In this document: piece by piece, positions 10,630 to 22,723 of the stretch | Layout of the letters: each line of letters begins with the position of its first letter | How positions within the stretch are numbered: position 1 is the first letter of the stretch | Origin: Owenia fusiformis | Taxonomy: Eukaryota; Annelida; Polychaeta; Sabellida; Oweniidae | Assembly (NCBI GenBank): GCA_903813345.2 | Contig: CAIIXF020000008.1 | Span: 19,454,822 to 19,518,821, forward strand | Direction: 5' to 3' | Length of the DNA: 64,000 nucleotides | Position numbers and translations under genes: made by a program | Notes under the pieces: model-generated | Seen by the model: the letters and a program-made list of their open reading frames with translations, nothing else | What the model was told of the DNA's origin: nothing | Databases searched by the model: none

Positions 10630-13600
10630 ATGGCCTGTTACGTGAGTAGGGATTAGTATTATCCTAAATGTTATCTTTGCACCATCTGAATTCCGGAGGT
10701 TTTATCAAAATCTAAATGAATTTCAATGCGAATGCAGGAGTCAAAAATTGTTGGAAATAAAAATACTTTTATTAATCATGTATAAAATGGTATCTAAATA
10801 TATTTAAAACCTTTCTAAAAAGAACTTGGATTAATAAGCATTTACTTCTAATTAATTCTATGTAAAATAACCCGACCCACCATCCCTGTCTATGATATCC
10901 AAAGCTACAACAATCGATCAAGGAATTTCTAACTGCGAAATTTCTGTTTTCGACCCCAAGCTTCTGAGATGTTTGAAATATTATGAGAAAATTCTTTTCA
11001 ATATATTAATATAATAATGATCTATTTGTTCGAATTTCAGCGTTCAGAATGGAAATGCTGGAAAAGAGTTGTCTTATTCTCATTGATAGTCACTTTGGTC
11101 ATCCAGATTGTTATATTATCGAGCATCACTGTATTTCGTGACACTCTGAATATATCTAGACATGGCCCAACAGCTCATCAGATCGACGTAAAAGAGAAGG
11201 ATGTAAGTAACATATACATTAAATCCTGTTTAATCCATGTTGATCAATTCAATACTATCACTGTCCTGAGAAATATCCTTCCGTTATTACAGCATTTTAA
11301 CTTTTTATACAAGTTTCCGCAGGGCAGAGACATGCTAGTATATTGTGACGTCGTACTTTACTTTTTACTCTTAAGTTTTTTTATTAAGATAAAATGGCTA
11401 TGCATTGCTATTACATAATCGGTATTAGATTCCTATCAGAGGACATATCAGTGCATTGCATCAAAATAGAAAGAGTGGCTTTAGACATCACTAGTGATCA
11501 CTCTAATTTTCAGAAAGTTCCATAATTACTAACCTTTTATAGTTTATATGGGTACTTAGATAAATATTTATTTTGTATATTTTGAAATTGAAGGAAGTAG
11601 TAGCTCAAGTAGCTGTTTCTTCATTTTAGACCAATTTGGAACGGGGTTTAATCCAAACTATATACTAGTAGTAGAAATCCCTATGGGTGCATCGTCAGTT
11701 GGTTGGTGTTTCTCACTCTGTATAAGTATTGTTGAATTGTAATTGAAAAGATACTTTAGGGGCACCCTTATGGATAATGACCTCTTATACAAGTTTCAGT
11801 CAGGTTTTCTCCCTGGCCACAACGCAGAACTTCAACTTTTAGCAATTACTGACTATATTTATCATCAAATGGAACAAGGAAACTGTATTAACTCGGTATA
11901 TCTCGACATTTCGGCTGCGTTTGATACCGTCCCGCATTCGCTCTTAATACACAAAATGAAATCTTATGGAATTAACGGCAAGACAATTGATCTTTGTGAT
12001 TCTTACCTGAGGAATAGAAAAATTTGTGTATCAATCAATGACCATCATTCTAAATTCTCAAACAACAACTTCATAAACTCTGGTGTTCCTCAAGGCTCAG
12101 TAATAGGCCCCCTCATGTTCCTCATCTATATAAATGACCTCCCAGACAACTTAGACTCTGAAGCATACATATATGCCGATGATACATCTCTATATTCATT
12201 TTTTCATCCATCAAATGCTCAAACAGATCAGATTCAAAATGATCTTAATAAAATAAATCTGTGGTCAAAGAAATGGTTCCTTAAATTCAAACCTTCCAAA
12301 AGTGCCCAAGTCATATTCCACTCAAACCGGATCAAAAACTTCCAAAAAACGCCACTTTATTTTGACGGAGAAATCATTCCATGTAAATCTTCACACAAAC
12401 ATCTTGGATTTATCCTTGATGAAAATTTGACTTATGAAGACCATATAAACTATCTTTCACGGAAAGTCCAAAAACTGCTTAATCCACTCAAGTATCTGTC
12501 AAATAGTGTAAGATCCAAACACCTTGAAACAATGTATAGCTCCTATGTAGCATCAAATTTTGACTACTGCAGTGCCTTGTATGGGTCTGCCTCATTAGCC
12601 CTATTAGCAAAACTTGACAAATTGCACTATCAAGCAGGTGTAATATGTGCAGGTGTTCTTCATGGCTCAGATACCTCCAAAGTTTTTCAATGTCTTAACT
12701 GGAAAACCCTTAGTCAAAGGAGAAATGAAAAAAATGTTCGGATAATGTTCAAAATAAACAAAAGAAATGTAGCACAATATATATGCGACATATTTGACAA
12801 ATAGCCACCAGACTACTGAGACATTCTATGCCTTACAATATTCCAACTAATGTTTCTATCAGACTCCTTAAAGCCCCTGTCTTAAATATTATAAAACAAT
12901 GGAACAACCTTAGCCAACTTATAAGAGAACTACCAACCATCTCTAGTTTTAAAAATGCTGTTCGGTCAACAATTCTCCCAAACATAAATTTCATTCCAAC
13001 AACCAAGCTAAACTTAACAAGGTCAAATGAGAAGATTTTAAACAGACTTCGTGTCGATTTCTTTTTAAAAGAACACTTTTTCTCTCATAATTTTATTGGT
13101 GTAACCGGCAACAAGTGTCCATGTGGATCCCTTGAAAATACTAAGCACTTTCTCCTTTCTTGCCCCCGCCATACTGATGATAGGACAAACATGATTACTG
13201 CACTTAGACAAAACAACCTTCTCTATGATGAGAACATCTACACCAACCGAAATGATCAAGTCAAATATCTCCTTTATGAAAATACCCTTAGCCGTGATTC
13301 ACAAAACTTACTTCTTAACATTGTGCTCAACTTTGTTAGATCATGTTACATTCACCCATTGAGAATCTAAAACTTGCCCAAACCTCCTGGACCAAAATAT
13401 CCCCAACAACTAAGCAATTAACAACAAAACTTTCCAATAGTTTTATGCATTTTTTTGTTTTATTATTACTTGCTTCTAAACTATATTTATGTTAAAGCGA
13501 CTTGTAATGCCTAATGGCGATTGGTCTTGCTTTCTTGTACTTTGTAAATTACTATGATTTAAGAATAATAAAAACATTAATAATGCTCAGGGGCACCCTG

Positions 13601-14469
13601 TATAATTCTTGTTTCAGGAGCTGCCAAGTTTCGGGAACAAATTAGGACAAACGGGTCGAAGCATTGAAGCTATCCTACAACTAAGAAAACAACATGTCGA
13701 AGAACAGTGTCTCAAAGTTAAGAATGAAGAACTGATTTTCAATGTTTCAGCGTTGGATCATATCTACGTAGACACAAAAAATAAGTTTATTTACTGCTAC
13801 GTCCCAAAAGTTGCTTCCACCCAATGGCGTGACATTTTGCTTGCTAATTTCATGGGGATTGATGCAAATTATATCAGAAAGAAAAGGATAGACTGGAAAT
13901 ATTGGTACAATTCGAAAAAGCTAAAACAACTTAAACTTTTTCCAAAGTATGAAATAATAAAAATGTTAAATTCGTTTTTCAAATTTATGATGGTGCGTAA
14001 TCCAATGGAAAGAGTACTCTCAGTTTGGAATGACAAATTCATGGATAGCAAAAATAAGTTTTACAGACAGCGACTTGGAAGAGACATTGTGAAATTATTT
14101 AGAAAAAATGCAACGTCATCAGAAATTGAACGTGGATTCATACGATTTGATGAATTTATCAAATATATCGCAATGTCTAAAGATCCATTAGACCGAGACG
14201 AACACTGGAGTAGATACTATGATTTGTGTAGACCATGTGACTTATATTATGACGTTATAGGTACATACGAAACACTAAATATTGACTCGGACTACATCCT
14301 GGAAAGGATTGGCATTTTGGATAAATTCAGATTCCCCGTCATTCCATCCAAGGCCCAAAGCGTGCTAAACCAGTACACAGCAACACTTGAGCTTCAGGAC
14401 CAGCAAAAGTTTTACCAAATTTTTAAAACTGATTATGATATGTTTAATTATAGCATGTCTTTCAAGTAG
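10630..14469 (+). CDS. Carbohydrate sulfotransferase (CHST8-14-like), copy A, three coding exons
   Basis: Exons 10630-10641, 11041-11202 and 13618-14469 join in phase 0 to give 341 aa. The 12-nt first exon (MACY, donor GTGAGT) is conserved in copy B. Residues about 14-36 form a signal anchor, as expected of a type II Golgi enzyme. The exon 3 domain fits the Sulfotransfer_2 family: 5'-phosphosulfate-binding YVPKVASTQW with K122, 3'-phosphate-binding FMMVRNPMERVLS with R185, a DEHW motif with H254, and CRPC (C262, C265) followed by YDVIGTYETL. Such enzymes move sulfate from PAPS to glycan hydroxyls; the acceptor cannot be told from sequence. AATAAA lies 58 nt past the stop (14527). Intron 2 carries a LINE insertion. 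A longer read-through start at 11017 is less likely, because copy B has no ATG there and both copies keep the acceptor TTTCAG before CG. Confidence 0.88.
11769..13370 (+). pseudogene. Reverse transcriptase fragment of a LINE, frameshifted
   Basis: The first frame (open from 11743 in flanking DNA to the stop at 12802-12804) shows RT motif A (YLDISAAFDTVPHSLL), motif B (SGVPQGSVIGPLMF) and the YADD catalytic box. A one-base frameshift near 12800 moves the reading into a second frame ending at 13370. That frame carries the C-terminal thumb/tail and a CPCGSLENTKHFLLSC cysteine-histidine knuckle, typical of CR1/Jockey-type ORF2 ends. The endonuclease domain and the N-terminal part of the RT are missing. 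The reverse-strand 64-aa frame at 13065-13259 is a shadow. Confidence 0.85.
11769..13588 (+). mobile_element. 5'-truncated non-LTR retrotransposon in intron 2 of gene A
   Basis: Perfect 11-bp target duplications AGGGGCACCCT flank the insertion (11758-11768 and 13589-13599). Copy B keeps the uninterrupted site (AGGAACACCC at 24661-24670), so this is a clean insertion of 1820 bp in the same orientation as the gene. It starts inside the reverse transcriptase domain and ends in an AT-rich, TAA-containing 3' tail rather than a pure poly-A. The protein resembles CR1/Jockey-group reverse transcriptases, but the clade is not certain. It is dead on arrival: truncated and frameshifted. Confidence 0.9.
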
Positions 14470-15150
14470 TTTTTAAACTCATTTTGTAGTGGTGAATCAA
14501 TATGATTGTAAACGTTCGAAATGTAAAATAAAGAGGGCGTAGAAGTCGACTATAATTCAGTCTGCTATTATGTCGTTGTATTTTCTTGGGAAGTCCTAAA
14601 AGTGTGGAAATGGCCTTTTTACGTCTTTGAATAAAGTTTTGATGACATTTAAAGACATTAGTTCCCCTTTCACATGCATCTCATGGAAATGGATGTACCA
14701 GTGCAAAGATCTTTGTTCCGGGGTAAAGAAACGCCTTTAACCTTGACACAGAAGAAGCGAGTAGCTCCCATCAATTAATTCTTTCATATTCTATCGTATT
14801 CGGGGATTCCCCATTACGTCATCTACCGCATCATCTCAAATCAAATTGCAGGGATGCGATCACGTGAACAATCATGAGCATGTGCTCTCTCAGGTCTGCG
14901 CATTCAAAATTTGAAATCGTGGAAATGGCGTTAACATCAGTTCAATATCATCATTTTAAACATACGGTAATACTATTGAAGTTACTCGATCCAAACTTGT
15001 AGAGAATACTCATAAAACTACAGCGAATATTGGGAGATTCAGTTAAATGGCAAATGAGGCCTGTTTGTAAAATTTGTTTTCGAACGTACCAAAATGAAAG
15101 GTCATCTTTGGGAAATATTCCCCCTGACCTTGACAAAATATAGCCATTTG
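14470..15150. other. 3' flank of gene A and LINE target
   Basis: The first about 90 bases are still similar to the 3' flank of copy B, and then homology ends, marking the right edge of the duplicated block. The rest is unique AT-rich DNA with no exon I can support. The left target duplication of the next LINE is 15135-15150. Confidence 0.5.
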
Positions 15151-17473
15151 CCAAGGTGAACAAAATCAGAAAATACTTTAAAAACTGGAGGCCAATCTCA
15201 TTATTAAATGCGGATTATAAACTCCTCTCATCAGCCTTAGCAACAAGAATGAAGTCAGTTCTGCCGCATATTATTTCTATAGATCAAAAAGCATATCTAA
15301 CGGGTCGAGAGATGTCAGAAAACACGCGTCTAGTCTATGATGTTATAGATCATCTGAATCGAAAAGGACACCAAGGGCTATTACTATTAGCAGATTTTGA
15401 GAAAGCCTTTGATAGTATCGAATGGGTATACTTAGAAAAATGTCTGAAAAAATTCAATTTTGGGGACGGATTCCTTAAATGGTTCAAGATTCTATATAAT
15501 GGGTCTGAAAGTTGCGTTATAAATAACGGCTTCTTGTCAAGTTTTTTCAAATTAAAGCGTGGCTGTCGGCAGGGAGATGCCCTCTCCTGCTATGCATTCA
15601 TCCTAGCTCTGGAACCTTTATGTTTAAAACTTAAAAACGACAAAGACGTTAAGGGTATTAAAGTTTATAATGAAGAAGTTCAAATGGGAATGTATGCAGA
15701 TGACACTTTTGTATTTTTAGATGGTACAGCAAAATCACTAAGACGCTGCCTATGTATTTTTGATATGTTTTATGAAACGTCAGGATTAAAGTTAAATATA
15801 GAGAAAACGTCAGCTATCTGGTTAGGTAGTAAACAAGGTTCTAAAGAAATATTATGCCAAGAGATTCCACTTAAGTGGGAAACAAATTTCAAACTTCTTG
15901 GAATACACCTATCTTCTGATTTAAAAGATGTAGAATCTCTCAACTTTGAAAACAAAATTACTGAAATGCAATATGTTATAAGTAGGTATAAAAGAAGAAA
16001 TCTATCCTTAATGGGAAAAATTACTGTACTCAAATCCTTTGTGCTGCCGAAGGTAGTACATTTGTTCCTTGTCTTGCCAAAATTGTCAAACCCCTGCCAA
16101 ACTAGAATCAAACAATTATTTACTTCTTTCATTTGGAACTCAACAGTTGCAAAAGTAAGTTTTTCACAAATTGTACAAGATTTTGACGACGGAGGCTTAA
16201 AAATGATTGATCCCAAGATCTTTGAACATTCACTCAAATTGACATGGTTGCAAAAACTTCAGAAATCTGGCACATGGCAAGACATTGCACTTAATATTTT
16301 AATTGTAAATTCAAAACGTGAACTCTTTGCATATGATTCCAAATCCTTAAAGAAAATAGAAGAAAATATTTCAAATAAATTTTGGAAAGATCTTGTTTAC
16401 ACATTTAGAATATACACTGAACAAAAAGAGAAAGAGGCAAAGAATGATTCAAAATTGAGTGCTGAACTTGCTATGTGCAACACTTGGGCAAAGCTTACAA
16501 AGAACCAAAATGTCCAAAAAATATTGAAGAATGTAAGAGTCAATGGAGAGACAATTGTACTACAAGATATGTTTCATCAGTCAAATAGAATTCTGAATCA
16601 AGAGGAATTCAATGAAAAGTTCAATACAAACATTAATTTTCTTGATTATTTGAGTCTCAGAAATACAATTCCTAATCAGTGGTTGAGCGATATTAAGAAA
16701 AACGGCGATAGTTTAAATAACTTTGAAAGACAAAAACAACACACAAAAAAGTTCATGGGCCAAAGTAAGATAAGTAAAATTATATATTGGGAACTTATAA
16801 AAAGTGAAGAGACAAACATAAAGTACATCACTGGTTGGAATAAAGATCTGAATCTGTTACTTAACAAAGAAGATTGGAAAATGATCAATAGAATCAATAA
16901 AGTCAGCAATTTTAAACCAAAATTAGCTTCTTTCAATTTTAAAATTCTTCATAGATTTTTGGCCACCAACACATACTTGAAAATGTGTGGATTAGCAGAA
17001 TCAGATCTGTGTACTTTTTGTAAAGTAGAACCAGAGTCAATTTGTCATCTCCTCTATGAGTGTAAAGTGATAATGGAACTCATAGTAGTCATTAAAAACT
17101 GGTTACCAGAGGAATTGACAGAACTTTGTACAAAACAGAATATTTTAATAGGACCAGTATGTATAAATGATAGAACAATTATCCTGACAAATATGTGGAG
17201 TATATTTAAAAGATATGTGTACCTATGCAAAGACTCAATGTTAAGACCTACCTTCAAAGGATTTAAAGCAAATGTAATATCTTATAATTGTAATATTGAT
17301 AAGCAAATAGGCAGAGAAAAAAGGTGGGAAATTATGGGTTCTAGATTAGATTAGACTAGTGTGGTTAGATGCCTTAAAAAAGAATATGATGGAAAATTGT
17401 GTGATTTCTATGATATTATGAATATTGTATATGTTAATGTAACTGCTTTCAAATGTTTTCTATGAATAAAAAA
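15151..17473 (+). mobile_element. L1/Tx1-like non-LTR retrotransposon, 5'-truncated, poly-A tail
   Basis: A 16-bp target duplication AAAATATAGCCATTTG flanks the insertion (15135-15150 and 17474-17489). The right end is GAATAAAAAAA running straight into the duplication, a normal poly-A retrotransposition tail. The element lacks ORF1 and the endonuclease and begins just upstream of the RT domain. The long intact frame and perfect duplication suggest a young insertion. Its edges are well supported. Confidence 0.9.
15156..17354 (+). CDS. Reverse transcriptase of L1/Tx1-like LINE (partial ORF2)
   Basis: An uninterrupted frame of 732 codons. Near the N-terminus NWRPISLLNADYKLL (from residue 10) is RT motif 1. 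LADFEKAFDSIEW is motif A, KRGCRQGDALSCYAF motif B, and MYADDTFVF (YADD at 180-183) motif C. C-terminal to it are a thumb region and a cysteine knuckle CTFCKVEPESICHLLYEC. The RGCRQGD form of motif B and the overall order fit the L1 group, closest in style to Tx1. The real protein started upstream of the truncation; the listed start is a GTG and is only the beginning of the surviving frame. No independent promoter is visible, so this copy is unlikely to be active. Confidence 0.85.
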   Translation: MNKIRKYFKNWRPISLLNADYKLLSSALATRMKSVLPHIISIDQKAYLTGREMSENTRLVYDVIDHLNRKGHQGLLLLADFEKAFDSIEWVYLEKCLKKFNFGDGFLKWFKILYNGSESCVINNGFLSSFFKLKRGCRQGDALSCYAFILALEPLCLKLKNDKDVKGIKVYNEEVQMGMYADDTFVFLDGTAKSLRRCLCIFDMFYETSGLKLNIEKTSAIWLGSKQGSKEILCQEIPLKWETNFKLLGIHLSSDLKDVESLNFENKITEMQYVISRYKRRNLSLMGKITVLKSFVLPKVVHLFLVLPKLSNPCQTRIKQLFTSFIWNSTVAKVSFSQIVQDFDDGGLKMIDPKIFEHSLKLTWLQKLQKSGTWQDIALNILIVNSKRELFAYDSKSLKKIEENISNKFWKDLVYTFRIYTEQKEKEAKNDSKLSAELAMCNTWAKLTKNQNVQKILKNVRVNGETIVLQDMFHQSNRILNQEEFNEKFNTNINFLDYLSLRNTIPNQWLSDIKKNGDSLNNFERQKQHTKKFMGQSKISKIIYWELIKSEETNIKYITGWNKDLNLLLNKEDWKMINRINKVSNFKPKLASFNFKILHRFLATNTYLKMCGLAESDLCTFCKVEPESICHLLYECKVIMELIVVIKNWLPEELTELCTKQNILIGPVCINDRTIILTNMWSIFKRYVYLCKDSMLRPTFKGFKANVISYNCNIDKQIGREKRWEIMGSRLD

Positions 17474-17489
17474 AAAATATAGCCATTTG

Positions 17490-18854
17490 GGCGATAACAG
17501 GTGATTCTACTGTGAAAGTGAGTGCTTTGTTCGTAGTTTTATATACTTGACCACGTTTCGCAAAAAATCAAAGTGGTAAACCAAACCCCCATTTTTGACA
17601 TTTTGTTATCTAGGTGTTTCCCGACGATACTTAGTTTAACAAAATTCCTATGTCGAGAAATATTTTAAAAATTACACTCGGGAAGTGTAAGTTGTCCCTC
17701 GTTATTTTTGTGACTGAAATTCATTTCAAAATTTCCTCGCTCTTCATCTAATTTCCCGATTTTTAGAGAATATGTTTTGAGAAAAAATAAAAGGTCGGTT
17801 TCCTAAGGCAGATTAGAAGGTGGTGTCAACTTTCTAAAAAGTGCAGATATGACTTCTCACCAAAAAGTCGAGAGGCCGCGTTCTACATTGCCATTATGGT
17901 AGGGTTGGGTGTTCCTTTGCTCTCATTTCTACTTCAATTTTCACGATTGCCATGGTATAAGGTTTTGGTAACCAATGAAAAATAATAGTGTTGTCAAACC
18001 AGATGTCGAATTTTAACGTTTTAATTTTGAGTACATCTCGAATCCATTCTCAACAAAGCGTTCGCGAAATAAGTATTCGAAATGTTTCAGTTCGGGGTGA
18101 TAAAAGTACGTTAAGATATACTGCTCCTTAACAAATTCCTCTGGGAACAAGATATAGAATCAAAATTAAATGTCCTTAAAAAGGTTCTATGAGGATTAGA
18201 AAATGCCACATCCCTATCTGAAGCGTGTTGATGGTCATATCTGAAAAGAATTGCTGATGTTAACATGAGAGGGAGACACACTGAGACATAAGTAATTCCT
18301 TTAAGATGAAGTGGAAAACAATACTTCCCATGTTATTTTCCCATAGGGAAAACTAATGCGATCGATTGCTTTCAGCTTAATTTTGGTCACCCACAATGGA
18401 TACCTTTAAAACTCCTGAAGGAATTACTTATTTGTTTAGAAGGGTTAACTGTGTGTCAAAACGCAACATATTGATGCAACAAAAATTTGAAAGGCATGGA
18501 TTGAAAGGGTTGAAAATCAGGACAGCATTTCAGAAAAAATATGTGGGTGGGTTGTTTGCATCTTCCCTGTCTCAAAGTCGGAGTTATCATCTTTATCATC
18601 TTAATGAGTGCTTTTCTTGGAGGTTATGCATTGGTCTAACACATGCACCTGTTTAAATCCTTAGAAAATAGCCAAAATCCAACGTATGATTGTCCGAAAT
18701 CTGTTGCGATACTTTCTGTCCTCTTTTAGACAGTCCTTGGATAAGGTCTTTATGCCAATTTTTCGAAGAAGCTGGAAACCCATGTCACTTTGTGAAATCG
18801 CACATCTCAAGAATTAAGGTTTATCTACAACATGCAATTGGTTTTAAAAGTAAA
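17490..18854. other. Gene-free stretch
   Basis: AT-rich DNA with no repeated structure I can identify. An 86-aa frame at 18396-18656 shows no domain, signal peptide or splice context and is taken as chance. Confidence 0.45.
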
Positions 18855-20735
18855 TAGTCCATGGTATGAAATCTCTAGGACGTCTAATAAAGTAGTTGGT
18901 AGCACACTATAGCGCAGCGTTATTTGACCTTACATTAACATACCTACATATGTCCCCTCATAATTTTTATTATAACTGTTCAATATACTTCCGGCTTTTA
19001 GGCTGAATTATGCCTGCCATTAACAGAGGTCAAAAAATCACCAAAAAATAAAATCCAAATTTTTCACAATTTGGAGTACACAATGCAACAGAAAATAATA
19101 CAAAATGATTTTAAATATATGATTTAGGTTTCTAAGCTATAAGTTTGAGCTTATTTTTCTTATCAATACCAAAAAATATGTAATCAGTGTATCGACGTTT
19201 TGTATTGTTTCTCAGGTATTAATAAGATAAATGCTACAAATTAATCACTTTTATATTGGAATGACAAATGTTTAAATTATGCTAGTTTTTCACAAAAGGG
19301 GTCTCAATACGTTTTGAGATATTGAATTTTCTTCAGCGGTGAAAATTATCAATAAAGGCGGGCCTATTGCTCTTCCTTGACTAATAGTATAGTTTCCATA
19401 TAGCTTTTGAAATCTCGCTAAATCTCGTTTTTCGTGAGATTTTAAGAGACTTGCATATTAGACCTCTAATGACTTACATTACCTTCTTTTAAATGGTATA
19501 TTTGAATTCAGTGGAATGTTTTCTCCTAAAATAGCTTTGATTTACACAGTTATGTAATTTGAATAATTTTCTATGACAATTTAAAAAAAGTTGGGCCAAA
19601 TGTCCATAGATGCAATGCTAAAATTCTTTAAAACCGTGGATTATTTGTATGTCAATCAACATTAGCATGTTTAATCACAACATGTTCATAAACAGGGTCA
19701 TCATGTGGTATATCATTCAAGTTTTATACAGATTCAACAAACACACTTTGATAAATCATGAAATTAAGCCACTTTTCCAAGATTTTAGCATGTAAGTGAA
19801 TGGAGCTCTAGCCAGAGTTAAAAGCTGAATAAAAGATGGCAGCACGAGATTTCATTGATTTTTCTGCTATTTAGAAACTATCCTATTGGGACTACAGCTA
19901 AAATTCTATTTCCCGTGGTTAGATATAGCTCAGTTGCTTATAAAACAACCATCAAGACTTGACCGAATTCATGAATAATTGAGAAAAATCGTTATCATTA
20001 TCTTCCTATAATTTGATTGTATCCAGCGGTTTGGTCAAAGAACAAACAGCCATCAGAAAACTTGATGATAGCCGCAAGTAACGTCGAGGAAGAATTTCAA
20101 TGCGTTCGATTGCATATGACTCTAATTGATTATTAGACATGCCCTTGGAATATATGAACATTCCAATACCTCTGTAACATTTAATTAGATATAAATCTTA
20201 CATTTTTGTTATTTTATTATGTTTTTTAAAACATGAACAATAATTTGCTATGAGACCCCTTGCGATTATATGGAAAAATTCTGGTAATATAATGTTTTAA
20301 ATGGTAAGAAAACTAATATGTTCCCAATCATAAATTACCTAAATATTCCACATAATTTTGTTGAATCGGCTTTGCTCATATTTGAAAAATAAAACAAAAT
20401 CTGAAAAACACACTTGCATAATTACACTAATTAAACACCGACATCTACGGTAAAATTGAATAGTATATTTTTAAATTATGATAATTTATTTTTGTTCGTA
20501 TCCTTAGAATAACGGTCTGTGTCTTATAAAATGTATAAAAGTTCGAATCAAAATATTTACGTTTTTTGACCCCTTGTGATGAAAGACGTTTTTCGACCCG
20601 AAAGCCGGAAGTTTTTTCAGCAAATGGTATTTTAAAAGAATCAAGACATGTACACCTTCATAAATATTGCTTCAAATGTTGCTGCGCTATAGTGTGCTAC
20701 GGATCCTTCATATTCGGAAGTCATACCATGGACTA
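18855..20735. mobile_element. TIR element of about 1.88 kb
   Basis: The outer ends are inverted copies (TAGTCCATGGTATGA at 18855, its complement ending at 20735). An inner, better conserved block TAGCACACTATAGCGCAGC follows near 18900 and returns inverted near 20678-20700. Further in, ACTTCCGGCTTT (near 18989) faces its complement near 20604-20615, so the inverted repeat is more than 100 bp with diverged gaps. No transposase frame; the core is stop-rich. The target duplication is not clear, so the superfamily is open. Confidence 0.7.
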
Positions 20736-22080
20736 AAACGGAAGAATGTTTATTTGAAAAATGTTAAGTTGACCAATATCCTGTTAAAGGGATCAGTCCC
20801 TTAACATTTCTACATTAAATATTACGTTGCAAGTAAATGCTATAATATTATTCATATAAGCATAAGGTGTTTCAAATGAAGACTAAAATACATCCCCATA
20901 TAAAGAAAGTTGCCTATTTATAAGTTTCTCTTTTAAAACACTGGCAATAGATGGCCACAGTGTTATGGCATAGGATTCTATGACATTCACCTTTGGTGCT
21001 CACAAATGTAGTGTATAAAACTGGAAAATAAAGGGTTTGCTTGATTATGAAACATCCATTTATTCATATATTTTTAGCCGATTGACCATTTGCTCTATTA
21101 AAGGAACACGACTGCGTTTATACGAGGGCCGTTGAATAAATACTTATACAAGTCTTATTTTCTTATTTGTAAAGGAATCGAGACAAAAGTTTCCAAGATA
21201 AAAAGCAATAGGTTTGTCTTTAATTACAATTACAAATTTATTCTTAATACTTTTAAAGTCACATCAAATGTAGAATGGGTACCCGGAGTAGTTTTTACTT
21301 TTCATTTATCACTTTATTCAAGTCCAAATCTATCTCGAGAGAGTTTTAAGACTGACACATTTATATCCAGTAGTGGATCAGAAGGTGCAAGAAAATGCTA
21401 TAAAATAAAAGTAGCTGTCTTAAGTTAATGGTCTTATTGAACCCTAGATTCGGGATATGCCTCAGATATATTAAGAAACCGCATAATTATGTGGCCGTAT
21501 ACATTAAAGTATGAAAAGGAAAAACAAGGCATTAACATGCAAAATGTCACCACCTGTCATTTGTCATATTTAATCAGTATTAAAACACACATCTGTGCAT
21601 ATTGCCTTTAATCTTGAATAGATCTTAATTCCCTCGTAAACAAGAACACGAAGGCACTTGTATCAGTAGTTATTGAACAACCCTTATATTTGAATTTAAA
21701 ACGGATTAGCCAAATAACTGTTATTATTCAATATTAAAATGCTTGTATTTGTACAATATACTAAAATAATAATAGAACCTAAATGTGGCCCTGTAAACCA
21801 TTTACATTTAAATATATACATATGATCTCGAACTTATTGGACTGGCCTAATACAGAAAATACTAAGTATAACAGGCTTGCTAACAACATATTTTCCACAA
21901 CGGTTTTGAAGATTCAAGTAGAAAATTTGACTTTAGTATCGTGTGTTATGGGACATAGCAGAACGATTGGGAAAACATAATATTAGTGTCTCCTTGGATG
22001 TAAGGTAATATATTTTTCGATTATTTTACTGAAAGATGCAAATAATGCACATGCGTATAAAGAGTGCTTAAAGCCATATA
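20736..22080. other. Left part of the copy-B duplicated block
   Basis: From about 21050 the sequence is a diverged copy of the DNA upstream of gene A (shared GATTGACCATTTGC, TTGAATAAATAC and, further on, AACGGTTTTGAAGATT). Two short frames (21132-21428 and 21783-21980) have no counterpart frame in the A copy and no motif, so they are not annotated as genes. Confidence 0.5.
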
Positions 22081-22723
22081 CGAGGGTATATCATAAAGTT
22101 CTCACAATATTTCTCTAACTTTTTTATTTTTCAATTTATTCTCATGAAATTTTCATGAAATCTTCAGTATAATAAACTGTATTAATCTATCAAAAATTAT
22201 TTGGTATAAAAGGAATATTTGAAATGGTTGCCATAGTAACCGGAAATCAAGGCACCCGGGGCAAATAAAAATAATTGAGAAAATGAGATTGATTAACCAT
22301 GTTTACACATATATTAAACTCTCATAAATTATCAAACACATTAAAATGTTATCTTGAATATGTTGTTAAATGCTCTTACTATAAACTAAATTGATCGTGT
22401 GAATTGTGTGATGTCACAGGGGATGCTTACATGCTTCATAAGATGTGATAACAGACTCTGAGAATCAAAGCTTAATGATCACAAATGACTGGGTAAGATA
22501 ATGCTAGATGCAGAGATCATCTGAAAAATAAAATTCATACTTACAAAAGTTCGAAAATTCCTTTTGCTCATACTAAAGATGATCTAAAACAAATATGTTG
22601 CAAAGATATCAACAAAATTACCCCCTATTTATAGTTTAAAAATTTTTCATGAAGATTTCATTAGAATATATTGAAAAATAAAAAAATAGAGAGATATTTT
22701 GAGAACTTTATGATATACCCTCG
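22081..22723. mobile_element. Mariner-type MITE, TA target site
   Basis: Inverted repeats of about 55 bp start CGAGGGTATATCATAAAGTT and are flanked by TA on both sides (22079-22080 and 22724-22725). An end of the form ACGAGGGT-A-TCA-AAAGTTC is the classic mariner terminus, so assignment to Tc1/mariner is reasonable. The 643 bp contain no transposase frame. It sits upstream of sulfotransferase B and is absent from the corresponding A flank. A related end lies near 63.9 kb. Confidence 0.8.

Noticed and set aside
11017-11418. 133-aa frame as the start of sulfotransferase A
   Set aside because: Copy B has ATT at the matching position, both copies keep a splice acceptor directly before the conserved segment, and a conserved 12-nt ATG exon upstream fits in phase. 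The frame after 11202 is intron.
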